Shown here in pieces: positions 31,566 through 43,549 of a stretch of 64,000 nt of DNA (position 1 is the stretch's first letter; each line of letters opens with the position of its first letter). Source of the stretch: Cheilinus undulatus (lineage: Eukaryota; Chordata; Actinopteri; Labriformes; Labridae); assembly GCF_018320785.1 (NCBI RefSeq), contig NC_054865.1, positions 44,910,898 to 44,974,897 of the forward strand. The letters run 5' to 3'. Under the pieces are notes generated by a model, which did not search any database, was not told the origin of the DNA, and saw only the letters and a list, made by a program, of their open reading frames with translations. A program made the position numbers and the translations under genes.

Positions 31566-33947
31566 ATGCAACCTTAGTCTAAAGGCATGCTACTGTATTT
31601 AAATATATCTGCATCAGTCTGTAGGTTTATTTTGCAGCCTGTGAGAAAGTGGCAGGCATGGTGACAAACACAAAAATGATGTTTGATTGGATGACACATT
31701 AGAGAGAAATAAAATTGATGTAACACCACTAAAATTATTTTGTCATTGTTTAAAAACAATTTAAAAATGCTGAAGGCTCAGCAAATCGGGGCTCATCATA
31801 AAAAATGAATATAAACCTAAAAAATGAGTTACTAATGACAGATCAATAACATATTGTATTAAGTCTGGGTAAGGGCAAGTTTAGGACCTAGGATGTTTTA
31901 AATATATATGTGCAAATATAGTTATCCTCTTCAGTGTCAGCAGCAGGAACACAGCTGTTTTTGTTGCCATCCTCTTTGTTTTTTAAACCCTCTGTCTGGA
32001 GGGATGAAGGGAAAAAAGGGTTGGCTCTTATTTAAAAAAGGAAGTGTTTTAATCCAAGACTTCTAATTTGGCATTTTTATATTCAGTGTGATTGATCAAT
32101 AAACCTGCAAAAACAGAGTGAATTTTATTTTGAAAAGGCCCATTTTCAGCCTTCAAGTATCAAAAGAAACGTTGTGTCGTAAGACCTGACTCATTTTAAG
32201 ACTCCTGGGCAGACATTCAATTCCCCTGAGCGCCAACCTCAGACAGTGTGGGTGAGCGCCATGGCATCACCTCTCCATCCCCAAACATCATTACAAGCGA
32301 CTAAAATGATTCAGAACTGTTTACTGATCCACTCATAATTTCATCCTTCGCAGCGAGCATTAGAAGAAAAAAACAGTGACATCTTATCGGGGATATCTGA
32401 GTGCGTAACTTTTTTTCCCTTCTGCGCAAAGAGGGGAGAAGCAGTGCGCAATTGCGCAGTACAACACGTTAGAAGCAGGAGTGCTGCCAAGGCAAATATA
32501 CCTCAAACACCCCCACCAAGATAAATAAATAATAAATAAATAAAAAAAACCCATGTTCGATATTAAGAGGACGTTTTATTTTCTTGCAATAAAGTCTAAA
32601 TCCACCTCAGAGATCAGGTTCTGCTGCCCGAATCAAAGCTTTTTTTTTATTGTTGGGTCCCTCCCCTCCCCCCCTTTTTTTTTTAAAAGTTTCTTTGCGA
32701 GTTTTAACTGGAATAGCACAAAAAATACCACTGTCCTTAAAGTCCACGTGCACGTTTTTATTGTCGAGGCAGCCAAATATAAAACTCTCTTGGCTTTTTA
32801 GTGTCTAACTAAACCCTTATAACCCTTATAACTAAGGGTAACAAAATCAGTGCAGAGTCATTTCCCCTGGAATCAGGTAAGAAATCATGTATTGATTGCA
32901 TCTTTTTTAGCTGTGGAGTTTAATTCTGATTTGCCTTTTATTTTTCATTCATTTGAAGGAATGAATGAAATTTATATTTGATAATAAACGGAATGTGCTC
33001 ATATATAAATAAAAAATAGCCTGAATAAATGAACTAACTAATCATAACTGTCGAGGCCTTCTGAAATAACAAGAGTTGCATTCCCGTTAAGCGATATAAA
33101 GCCTGCCTTTGGTAAAAATTTTCTAATCCAGAGACAACGACTCTGATGTTTCAAAGTTTGAAAGCAGCTCTTCAGGCTCGGTCAGAGGGCCGCAGGAACA
33201 AACAGAAGAGTCCCAGTCTAATCCAGACCCAGCTCAGCCTCCGCCCTAAAGGCGCCAAATCGTGTAAATCAACAAATTGAAACCCATTCTGCTGATATGA
33301 ATAAAACAGAATCTCTTCGAGACCTCCACCCTTGATATGTAATTGGTTGGTGCGCGTACGCGCGTGCGTTTGCGCATGGAGTTGACCTCCAGAAAATTGG
33401 AGCGCTCGAGCAGCCCCGCCCACCTCTCTCTCTCTCTCTCTCTCTGGCGCTGATATGAAGGGAAATTTCTTCCTGGAAGATCATGGCTGCTTTCTGCCTC
33501 TTTCTCGCAACCTCTCCCCTGTAACTCACCGTTTCCTTGTTTTTATGAATTGAAGATCATTTAAATAGCCGGGCTGAAGGAACATCCTTCACTCAGGCCT
33601 GCTGAGACAGGCGCACAAATTAGACTGAACAGAAACTGCTGTCTCTCTCCTTGAAGAGATCAGATGGGCTTAAATGTGAGCACATAAACCGTGGCAGTCC
33701 AATGTAAGTCATTTCTTACTATGCAGAAAAAAGAAATCCACCACCAGTAAATATTTCAGGATTGTGTAGGAGGAGATGAAGGGACTCCCGATAAACCACA
33801 TTTGGAGATTTGAGGCTGAATTTGTAATTCTACTGCAGGAAATTAAAACAAACACAAGAACAACAGAAAGTAATATTTACATTTGTCTCGGAGCAGGGCC
33901 TGTGCAGCCAGCCATTTATGAAACTGTAAAACTGGTTACAGACAGGC
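31566..33947. other. Gene-free interval upstream of mnx2, part 1
   Basis: No coding exon recognised. Repeat-poor blocks at about 32150-32330 and 33060-33240 look like possible conserved elements. A CpG-rich alternating purine-pyrimidine run lies at about 33350-33380 and a (CT)n at 33424-33445. Confidence 0.45.
33424..33445. repeat. (CT)n microsatellite
   Basis: Eleven CT units. Confidence 0.95.
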
Positions 33948-35070
33948 AAGGCCGTCCATAAGGGGGGATAAAGAGGAGAGCCTTCTGAGGCCCAGAGGTC
34001 AGAGAAATCAAAGTCTAGAGTAAAGTTAAACTGTGATAACCAGATTTAATTTTAACCTGAATAATAATCAAAGCAACAAATGTTTTTTATTCATTTTTGA
34101 TGAAGTGTATAGCTTTCAAAGTCTTAACCCCTTTTCTCAAAACTGAATCAAAATGGGTTAAATGTGGCATAAAAAAGGTGATGAAACAGGATTAAAAAGA
34201 GGTTGAATGCAGTTCAAAGAGGCAAAAACGGGTAAATGGGAAAAAATAGGCAGAAAGTGGCCCATAGGTTTAAAGGGGCATACATGGGCATTAAAGGAGG
34301 TGAAATAGGATAATAAAGTGGCAAAAATGGGTCAAAGAGGAATGAATAGATAAAAAAAAGGTGCAAGGGTGGGGATGGTGGCTTAGAGTAGCAAAAGTGG
34401 AAAAGAGGGTGGTGAAATAAGGTTAAAAAGTGGAAAAAAAATGTAATTAAAGAGGCCAAAAAGGGTTGAAAAGTTGGCAAAATCAGATGAAAAAAGAGGC
34501 TGAAATGTGATTAAAGTGGCATGAATAGACAATAAAGGTTTTGAAATAAGATTAAAAAGTGGCAAAAAAGAGATAAAAGTGGGAATAATGGGTTATAAAG
34601 TTGGTGAAATTAGATAAGAAAGTTGCAAAACTGGGTCAAAATGAACAAAAAAAGGCAAATGGGCAAAAAATAGGAAGAAAGTGGCACAAATGGGTTTTAA
34701 GTGTAATAAAATGGCAGTCAAAGAGGTGTAATAGGATTAAAGGGAGGATCAAAAATTGGTAAAAAGAGACGAGAATGCTTGAAATTGGTTGAAAGTGGCT
34801 AAAAAAAAAGCTGGAAAAAGTGGTGAAAATGGGTTAAAGTGACAAAAAAGGCATAAACAGAGAACATTTCTGTTAAAACTGCACAACCGGGCATAAGATT
34901 TGTGAAAATGGGTTAACAGAGGCAAAAAATGGTTTAACAGAGGCAAAACACAGGTGGACTATGGCAAAAATGGGTTTAAAATGGGCAGAAAAGGTGGTGA
35001 AATATGATTGAATAGTGGCCAAAATAGGTAGGAAAAGTGTGTGTGGGGGGGTCAGCACTATTCTGACACT
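33948..35070 (+). mobile_element. Repeat family A, copy 2
   Basis: Starts AAGGCCGTCCATAAGGGGGG ATAAAG with GAGAGCCTTCTGAGGCCCA, then from about 34130 an array of about 40 degenerate units of 17-25 bases (AAAGTGGCAAAAATGGGTTA). GACAGGC lies at both edges (33941-33947 and 35071-35077), possibly a target-site duplication. No coding capacity. Confidence 0.7.
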
Positions 35071-35077
35071 GACAGGC

Positions 35078-38000
35078 CAACACTGGTTTATCTCCAAGTG
35101 CACAACAAGTACATAAAATAGACAAAATAAAATCAATTACATCCACCAATCACAATGGAAGGAGTGTTTTTGAAGGCTTGGCATCACTGATAATAAAAAA
35201 CTCAAACATTTACAGAATGGTAAATCTAGAAGACTGGAAGGTGAAAGCGGTTCCTCTTCCCATCAACAAGATTCAAGAATAAGTTGATCGATTTTTAGAG
35301 TGTAAAATTATTAACTCACATTTGTGATCAATTTAGATAATAACAACCAAGACATCACGGTTATAACCTATACTACAAAACAGCTATTTTCAAGTAAAAC
35401 ATCTTTTCTGGTGAGTCTGGCAGTTATTGAAACACTTGTAACTTCTGCAGATCAAATGGCACTATCACTGCTGAATAGGTCTCATATTTCCACACTCATG
35501 ATCAATTTGGAGGTATTCAACTGATAATTTTGCAGTTAGGACAGTCCTTGTAGATGTGGCTTGTGTTTACAGATGTTTTTTATTCAATTTGCAGCAACTG
35601 TAAGGCACACAAGGACAGCCAGCTGAGGATTTTTCTTCTTCCATCACATTTGATCATGTGAAATTCTGTGAGATCTCATGTGTGGGGAATCTTTATATGA
35701 TGAAAAACTGATTGAAACTGCCTTTATGTCTGTGGTTTTCTTTGTTTTTAAAACGATTTAGGATTTTGAAATTGTTTTGAAATAACATGCTCAGACAGCA
35801 ATAATACACTGTTACAGCTCAGGTCAGGTATGGGAGCATATGCAGTTTTGACACTTCATCAACCAGGCCTTATCCAGGCCCATGCCCCATCTCTCTGGGT
35901 ATCTTTCCAGCAAAACCCTCCATGTTGCACACAGCCACCCTGAGGTCTGGTCCAACTCGCCAGGTCCTGGGCACTCAATATGTAGTGGATCAGGCACAAG
36001 AAAGTGTGACAGGTGCCCACAGAAGTGCAGAAGCTCCTCCTGTATCCAGCAGTTGACCCCATGCCTGCTCCCCTGAATATGTCAGCATTAAATGCATGGA
36101 CCAACAATATCTAAAAATGTGCAGAAATATTACAAAAATATGCAGAAATATTACAAAACTGTGCAGAATAGAAGTCATCACAAAGGGATCCACCTGAACC
36201 TAGTAGGTTCACATTAGTATTTTACTGCAAGGAAGAATCTCATGCATGATGGCGCAAGACTTTCTCGTTTTCTTGCTTTACATAAAATATGATCTTCCTG
36301 AGAAGAACCTCTAAAACTGCAGCCCAGTGGTACTCTTTATTGTGTTATTAAAGGACATCTTAGCAGTGTGGATGATTCTATAGTTCATCTGACTGATGAA
36401 TAAACGTCGGTCTGCGACTTTGCTGAACGTTTTCTTAGAATCTCAGCAAAAGATGTAAAATCTGTCCCTGTCATACATGTCCTCACATGCACATGCCCTT
36501 TTGAACTCCACTGCAGAGCTCTCAAGATGCAGCACACGCCCTCACACCGTGAGAAGACAATCGCTTCAAAGAGACCGCCGGCCCTTCCAGTGCACTACAA
36601 AGCCAGCGTTTACTGACGGCTTATGCATCAGTTAACTGAGCGGTCGACAGGAGTTTACTGAAACATTAAAGGGCTTATCAGCAATTACAGGCATATTTTT
36701 CAATCATTACCACAGCTCTAAGGCAGCTCACTGTGTCCTTAAACTAATACAAAAGTGCTTTTGTGCTCTGTGAATCCTGGCCCAGTCAGCGTTTTACCCT
36801 CTTCCACTAGGTCACTGGTTTATTTAACCCACTGATAAGATCCCTCATTCCGTTGATAGATGAGAAAGTGCAGGAGCTGAAACAAGGAAGATCTTCTACA
36901 GATGATGATAACATGTCAAGACCATGCTTCTAATCTCTGTCAATCAAATAGCACTCTGTTCTGGTCCTGCACATGGCTTTTGCACACTTCATGCAATCTT
37001 CATGAGCGAATCACATCAAAACCTCTGTGTATTATGACTGAGTTCTACTTTATCTACAGCAATGTTGGGCCAATCTCCTGTCCCCTGCTAGCCTGCACTC
37101 ACACTGCTCCAAGCCCAACCAGTCCTGGGCACAGTTGCCTCATTTACATATGCTTGTCCAGCAGACTATGAATATTCATATACATTTTATGGACAAAATT
37201 ATTTTTGCACTCCAACTAAGCAGAGCTTGTGTACCCACTGGTTGCACATCCAACACTATCCCATTGCTCCCCTCAACAGCTGTGACAACCCCAAAGAGAA
37301 TGTGACCACCAACCCCAAGTGGAATGTTTTGCTAGCATCAAGGCTAACAACCGTCTAACAAATAGTTAGCTAGCTAACAACAATCTAAACAAACCCTTAC
37401 CATTCACACTTTGTAAATGTAACAATTGTTTTGTTATAAACTCATTGTGTAAAAGGCTTGAAGAAAAATACTGAGGAGTGGAAAATTTTCAATTTGACAT
37501 GAAAACATAAAAAGTCCTCTCACCTCAAGTTCAGCAGTCCTACTCCAGAGAAGACTATGTAGCTGAGATCTGATCCAAATTCTGGAAATTTCCATATGAA
37601 ATGTTGGGAGACAACGCCAGCTGGTGGCTAGATATAAGGAATGTGACAACCAACCCCGGTCTCCCCTATATGTCACATCCACATTGCATACCCATGCTTG
37701 TGCTTGCAATTGAGTAACTGTATCACACTGAGGCCCACCTCCTCGTACCATATCAGGGCCAAGCAAGTTTTATCAAACAAACTAGGATTTGGGGCCAAAT
37801 GTGCTTGGGCACAGTGTTAGGAATAACCATGACAGATAGAGTTCCTCTTCTTTTCCTTTCTCTTGTCTTTGTAAATTGTTTTGGACTGGTTTCATGTGGG
37901 GAATAAACACTGGGTTAAGCTGTGTTGGAATGTCCGACAGTCTTGAATGCACCATGACAGCAGTGCTGTGAAGCTGCGACTGTGTCACCTTTAAATAACG

Positions 38001-40267
38001 TCAGCAGACTCAGGTAGTGGGGAACGCTGCCACTGAGAGAAGATGATGCCAACTTGTCAGCGAACTACAAAAAACTGTTTCCCACGGACTTGAATGAGCC
38101 TAGTCATTGTTTTGAGTTGAATCCCAACCAACCTAAAATTGAACTATAATGAAGCTTGAGCTCGCCGTTCACGCAACGCTTCAAGAGCGAACTAGGTCAG
38201 AGGCCCTGACGACAACGGCGTGCAGGTGAGCTTACTCAGCCTGTTTCCAATACTGAAAACCAGTCCTGTTTTCTTTCCTACTTTCTTAATACTCTGGACG
38301 TTAGGGCTTTAGTTTCTGGCATTGTTTATTTACCCGGGTTTAGCCCGTAACAACAGTATGGATTGCCTAGTGTGAGCGCGCCCTTCATCATGTCTAGAGT
38401 CTTTATTGTTCAAGTCTGAGCCACCAAAGAAGAATTTGTATGAAGTGACCATCATCTGAGTCTTAGTCGAGTCCCAACTTGCAATCTTGAAATCTTTGAG
38501 AGCAAAACAAACAGTTCATGTTGCCGTTGGAGGCATCCCAGCAGGAACTGTTGCCAAACAAAGATAACAAATGAACATTCATGCAGGGGACCACACATGC
38601 CAGCTTTACTCCAAAGGACAAAGTATTCCAAGTTTATTATTATCCAAACTATAGAGACAAACGGCCTCTATAACAGGATTTATCACTAATAAAAAATAAG
38701 TCAAAGTCCTAATCCTTTCTGTGACACAATATTTCCCTCCTTTGTCATCCTTTCCATCGAACCGTTTCTCTGTCTAATCTCCCTAAACTGACAATTTTAA
38801 AACACTGACTGATTCACTGTCATCGATAGTCTTCAGATGTGTTAATAGTTTTTATCCATCTTGTTTAAATGTTGTGTGTTTGATTATTCCTGTCTGTGCT
38901 CTCTCCAGTATCTTGTAACACCTTTACTCTTCAGGGACGCTGTTAGGCAGCAGAGCAAGTTCTCCCATCAGGCCTGCAGTACAGCGTCCTGACAGCAGCT
39001 GTGATAAATGATTCAGACGCACAATAAGCTTTCTGTGAAGTATAAAATCAGCTCTCTGTACCCCTGCTAATTAGACTAATTCCCACAAAGTTAAAGGCAG
39101 ACAATAAATCAGCCCAGTTACTACAGGACCTTGAGAGCAAAATTAATGTTGTCTCATTAAGGAGATAAAAGTAATTTATTAGAGTTTTACTTCTCTTCAT
39201 GGTCTCTGTACCCTGTCCACATCATTTATTAACCAATATTGAGCTTTGCCATACGACATCTCCCCTGCTGGATGTGAATCTCCTTTTGTCTGTCTTTGCT
39301 GCTTTGGCTCACTTCCCTCTCGCTCTCTCTTCAGGTGTTTTTACTACTTAGGGGAGCTGCTGGTGGAGAAATATAGCTGTTTGTGAACTTAAAGTTATGT
39401 TATTCAATGTGTAATGGAAATAAGGTTTAGCTTTTCTGAATATCACATCATTGTTGCAGAGTTGTGGCTGATAAAGGTAGTAATAAACTCAACTAATTTA
39501 AGCTGTATGTACTGCTAAAAACTGGAACTTTCTTGCTCTCCCTAGAATGAATAATGGAATCACCTGTTTCAGGAAGTGCCCAAAAATGACAGATTTTTAG
39601 AAGTATAATCTGTATAATATTCCTTGTAATACTGTGGCAGTTCTGTGGTAATTGGGTAGTATTTCACCAAGGTATTTCTTAGAAAAAGATGATAATTTGC
39701 CATATACAAGTTGCTTGGTAATTCCCAGGTGATATCTTTATTTTGACCCACTTAAGTCACTCCATCCTGAATATTTTTAAAGTAATTTTTAAGGTAAGGG
39801 TTGGATTTAGGTGTTAGAGTTGGAGTTAGAGTAGAAGACCTAATCATTCACAGAGAATTGCCCCAGTATTACAAGGAATTACTTGATGATTAAATCATTA
39901 GGTCAAGGTAAATATTCTTTTTGATAAGACATATTTCTGAGTTATTATTGTAAAAAGCCAACTCATAATTACTATCTCATTCTTGAGAAACTAGAGAATT
40001 TCACTTATTGCTTTAAAATGACTAGATAGTTAGGGACCACTAAAATAAAGTGCTACCAAATTATGGACTCTGTACAAAAATGCACTTGTTTTCTGTATTT
40101 CCAAACGGTAAACAATCATTCAATCAAACAATCTTTTCACGGATTAATTCCACAGAATGAGGGAGAAAAGCTGTTAAAAGTTGACTTCCTGGTTAATGCT
40201 ACAAGCTGATCACACAGTATCATGGGATTGCTCTCAGTGTTTACCAGAAAAATCATTTTGAACATGT
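35078..40267. other. Gene-free interval upstream of mnx2, part 2
   Basis: No coding exon recognised. A three-unit 22-base tandem (TGCAGAAATATTACAAAA) sits at 36118-36170. Repeat-poor blocks with homeodomain-like words lie at about 36480-36860 and 39000-39250. Sequence at 37190-37700 has paired GTGACAACC/CCAACCCC words suggestive of an old DNA transposon. Confidence 0.45.
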
Positions 40268-40275
40268 CTAGTGGA

Positions 40276-40679
40276 TAGGATTGGCCATCAATTTGTTTTT
40301 TTTTTTTGTTGTTTTTTTTTTTCTGATACCAGTGTTAAATTGATCCTTTTAATATGGTACCAGTGCCTAAACGGTGCCTGACTGACAGTTTTGAGGGGAA
40401 AAAACGTGTTGAAAGTCAGTGGGAGAATAAAAGCTGTCTGGGTATCATAAATGATTTGCAGAAATATCTTTGTAAGGTGCCAGTCAAACATGGGATATAA
40501 AAGGAAACCAGTGTAACTTAACACATAAATTACACATATTCCATTGCATATTTCTTGCCTTTCATTGCGTGGCGGGGTATCAAAACGAAATGTCGATATC
40601 TGTGTTGTAATTCAGTTTGATTGTTTGGATGTCTTGGTATTGGTACCTTGTCGGTTCCGGTTTTCGATACTCATCCCTA
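40276..40679. mobile_element. 404-bp hAT MITE with perfect 8-bp TSD
   Basis: Flanked by CTAGTGGA at 40268-40275 and 40680-40687. The right end ATACTCATCCCTA and inner GGTACCTTGTCGGTTCCGG are typical of a fish MITE. The left end TAGGATTGGCCATC is a worn version of the inverted partner. A T-rich run at about 40295-40321 is included. Confidence 0.8.
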
Positions 40680-40829
40680 CTAGTGGAGGCACAACTCTGT
40701 CAGGACTGGAGGGTGACGGAGCACACAACTGATGGTAAAGAATAACTCCTCCTGACTGATGCTGTCCTGTATGATGGGAAATGACACAAGTTATTACATG
40801 CAGTACAATGATATAAATTTGTAAAAAAA

Positions 40830-41180
40830 AAAGTGCTAGGACTTTTTGTGTAAATATGCCAGTATGTTGAAGGCCTTTTGTCGCAGAATGATTATTTTTT
40901 CACTTTTTGAGATGGGAGAACAAGTTTGTGCAAAAAAAGTCTTATTCATAATTCTTGACTTTGTGTCACAAATAAAAATCACTGAGTTTCCATTTCTTTT
41001 TCTTTTGTCTTCATAGCCTCATAACATTTCTTTTTTAATTCCAGTGACATTACTGCAGCACGCATTTTCTTAAAGGCCAGGCTGTCCTGAAAAAAGTCGT
41101 TTAGAGCTTGACTGTGCACCACAGGGTTGATGTTTTACAAATGTTTCTGGACAATAAGTCCAGGCGAGACTAAACGGTTG
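40830..41180. repeat. Dispersed repeat, copy 1 of a related pair
   Basis: Shares AGGACTTTTTGTGTAAATAT, TTTTTTCACTTTTTG, GTTTAGAGCTTGAC, CAGGGTTGATGTTTTACAA and a TCCAGGC word, in the same order, with 45480-45660. Class unknown. Confidence 0.65.
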
Positions 41181-43161
41181 AAATAAAGCGTAGGGCTGTA
41201 CAGGTTAATCATGGGCCATCCAAATAAGCAGAACAAAACATGCTTGAGATACAGCAACAGAGTGGCAGCTTTCAGTAGCAGCTCACTTTTAAGCAGCCTC
41301 CACGGCAACAATAAACATTTCATGTCCATGACAGCGACTCCATGACGAGACAATGACACATTTTTAAAAAATCAAGAATTTCTCTGGAGTTGAAAACTGT
41401 GGGAAATATTTGAGGTTAAATAAACAATCAACAAAAAATATGATGTAGAAGCTGTGATTTCTTTTAATCAATGTATCACTGTGTTGTATTTGTATCATCA
41501 TTTTCTTGATTTCAGTGAAAACGATCTACATATTGTACCTTTAAACAATCATCTTAAACATTACTTTTTTTGTTTTAAAAGTGCAAAGAAATGTTTTCCT
41601 GACAGTGAATTATTAAATTAGCATCAATTCATTAAAATTTTTGATTTGCACATTTCAGTAAACAAGGACATGTCCTACTCATCACAAGTTACATTTACAA
41701 GTCAATAAGTTTACAACACCAAAGCAGAAGGATTCCTTGACAATATGTGAGGAACACCAGCATAAAATTTCTGCTGTTTGAAGACAGTTAACCTTTAGTC
41801 ACATTTGGCCAAACCTTAGGGCTACCTGAGCATTTTTAGAGTTAAATATGAAGGTATGAAGTCTGATTTTTAATAACAACATGAGTATAACTTGCTTTTA
41901 ACTCTGACAGTTGTAGTAGTTCCCCTTTCTGGGTTTAATGTTTGGTGAAATGTTGAGCCCTGCTGTTGAACAAATATATGATGTATGACGGCCTGTGTAA
42001 AGACAGGGTGCTGAAGTGAAAGTAACCGTGCTGTTTACTGTAATGACAGATAATCGGATCGGAGCTGCTCTCTCACATCTTTCAGATAACATCTCAGATA
42101 AATCACTGACGACTTAATAAAGCTGACACATTTGATAAACTTCAAATGAAGTGTGCCAGATAAAACCGCACAGGTTTGCCGTCTGCTTTACATCTAAACT
42201 GGGGAAGTCCAACCTTGAGACTCTCCAATCTCCCTTCTGGCTTACCTGTTTATAGGGACAAAAGCTTCCTTTCAACATAACCCAGTCTAGCGTGAGTTTT
42301 ATGACCATTTAATGGGTCCTTCCATCTAACAGCTCTGAGTTTTACTATCACCCTTACAAGGGCCCCATTGTGCACGGACATGGGAAAATCGGAGATAAAT
42401 ACACCTTATCAGCCTCAACAACACATCATTACTTTCACCCTGCTATCTCACCTTCCCTCTCCTCAGAGCATTATCTGCCCACTTATGAGGACATTCAGAG
42501 CAATCAAGAGCTTTGAAGATCAGCGACAGGTTACTGTTTGCTCTTTCTGTTTCTTCATTTCTGCACATCGGCCTGTAAAGGGCACTTTAAACACACTGTC
42601 TGTTAATCCTCTCTCAGCCACACGTTGCTGTTTAAAATGACAGTTAAATCTATGTCTAACTGCTACATTAGGGATTATTGCTATGGGCTTATTGCTCATT
42701 ACAGCAGATTTTCTGCCATGCTTTCTGCTGTGAGGATATCAGACTGCCATTAGCACTACAGTAATGTCTTCTTATTGCCCAATTTACCTGTTAACACAAA
42801 GCAAAGTACAGAGGGACAGATAGACCTTGCAGTCAGAGTATGAGATAAACAGACTCTCTTTTTATCTGTCAAAACTGTAAAAAGTTTTAAAGGCCTGCTT
42901 TTACTGTAAATAATCAGTATGTTTGGGTTTGACCAGGTGGCAAACTCCAGTGATGAAAAATGAAGCCAGTGTGGAAAACTGCAGTTCTTTCAGTGTCCAC
43001 TTGGGTTGGCTGCAAAAGCCCTGGTAGTTCCATTAACACACATGTTAAAAGGCACATATTGACAGCAGAAATAAACATGTTTCGAACCTGTTAAAACAGT
43101 TTTGGTCTCTGTAGGTTGTGTCTTAATTGAACACCTTGAGCAGTGGATGAGCTTTACAACA
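41181..43161. other. Gene-free interval upstream of mnx2, part 3
   Basis: No coding exon or clear transposon. The block 42430-42800 is repeat-poor and contains CATTAGCACTACAGTAATG and GGGATTATTGC words. Confidence 0.4.
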
Positions 43162-43490
43162 TACAGTGCCTATAAAAGTATTTACCCCCTTGGATGTTTT
43201 AGCAGTTTTTAAAAATGTTATAAATCAATCACAGTCAGTGTAATTTGGCTTGTGATTGCATTGTATGATTGCAAGTGACTGCATAAATATTCACCCCCTT
43301 TAAAGTGACTGACCTGATGCAACAAGGAGTCCAGGTAACTGGTGCTAGTAGTCCCAAAGTTAACGAAATGTGGATCATCTGAGTGCAGTGAATGTGTCCC
43401 AAGTAATTGCAGTATAAAGACACCTGTGTCTGAAAAGTCCAGTCACTGGTAGGTGGCTGTAGCTGGAGATGCTGTCGTGCTGCCAAGGTT
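43162..43490 (+). mobile_element. Tc1-like terminal fragment
   Basis: Begins at a TA with TACAGTGCCTATAAAAGTAT and continues TTACCCCCTTGG, the same terminal family as 1997 and with the intact consensus spacing. It then has TAAATATTCACCCCCTTTAA and GACACCTGTGTC. It stops abruptly before the CA repeat; no transposase. Confidence 0.8.
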
Positions 43491-43521
43491 TACTTGTGTC
43501 ATACATGTCCCTTTACAAATA

Positions 43522-43545
43522 AACACACACACACACACACACACA
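43522..43545. repeat. (CA)n microsatellite
   Basis: Eleven to twelve CA units next to the truncated Tc1 end. Confidence 0.95.
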
Positions 43546-43549
43546 AATG

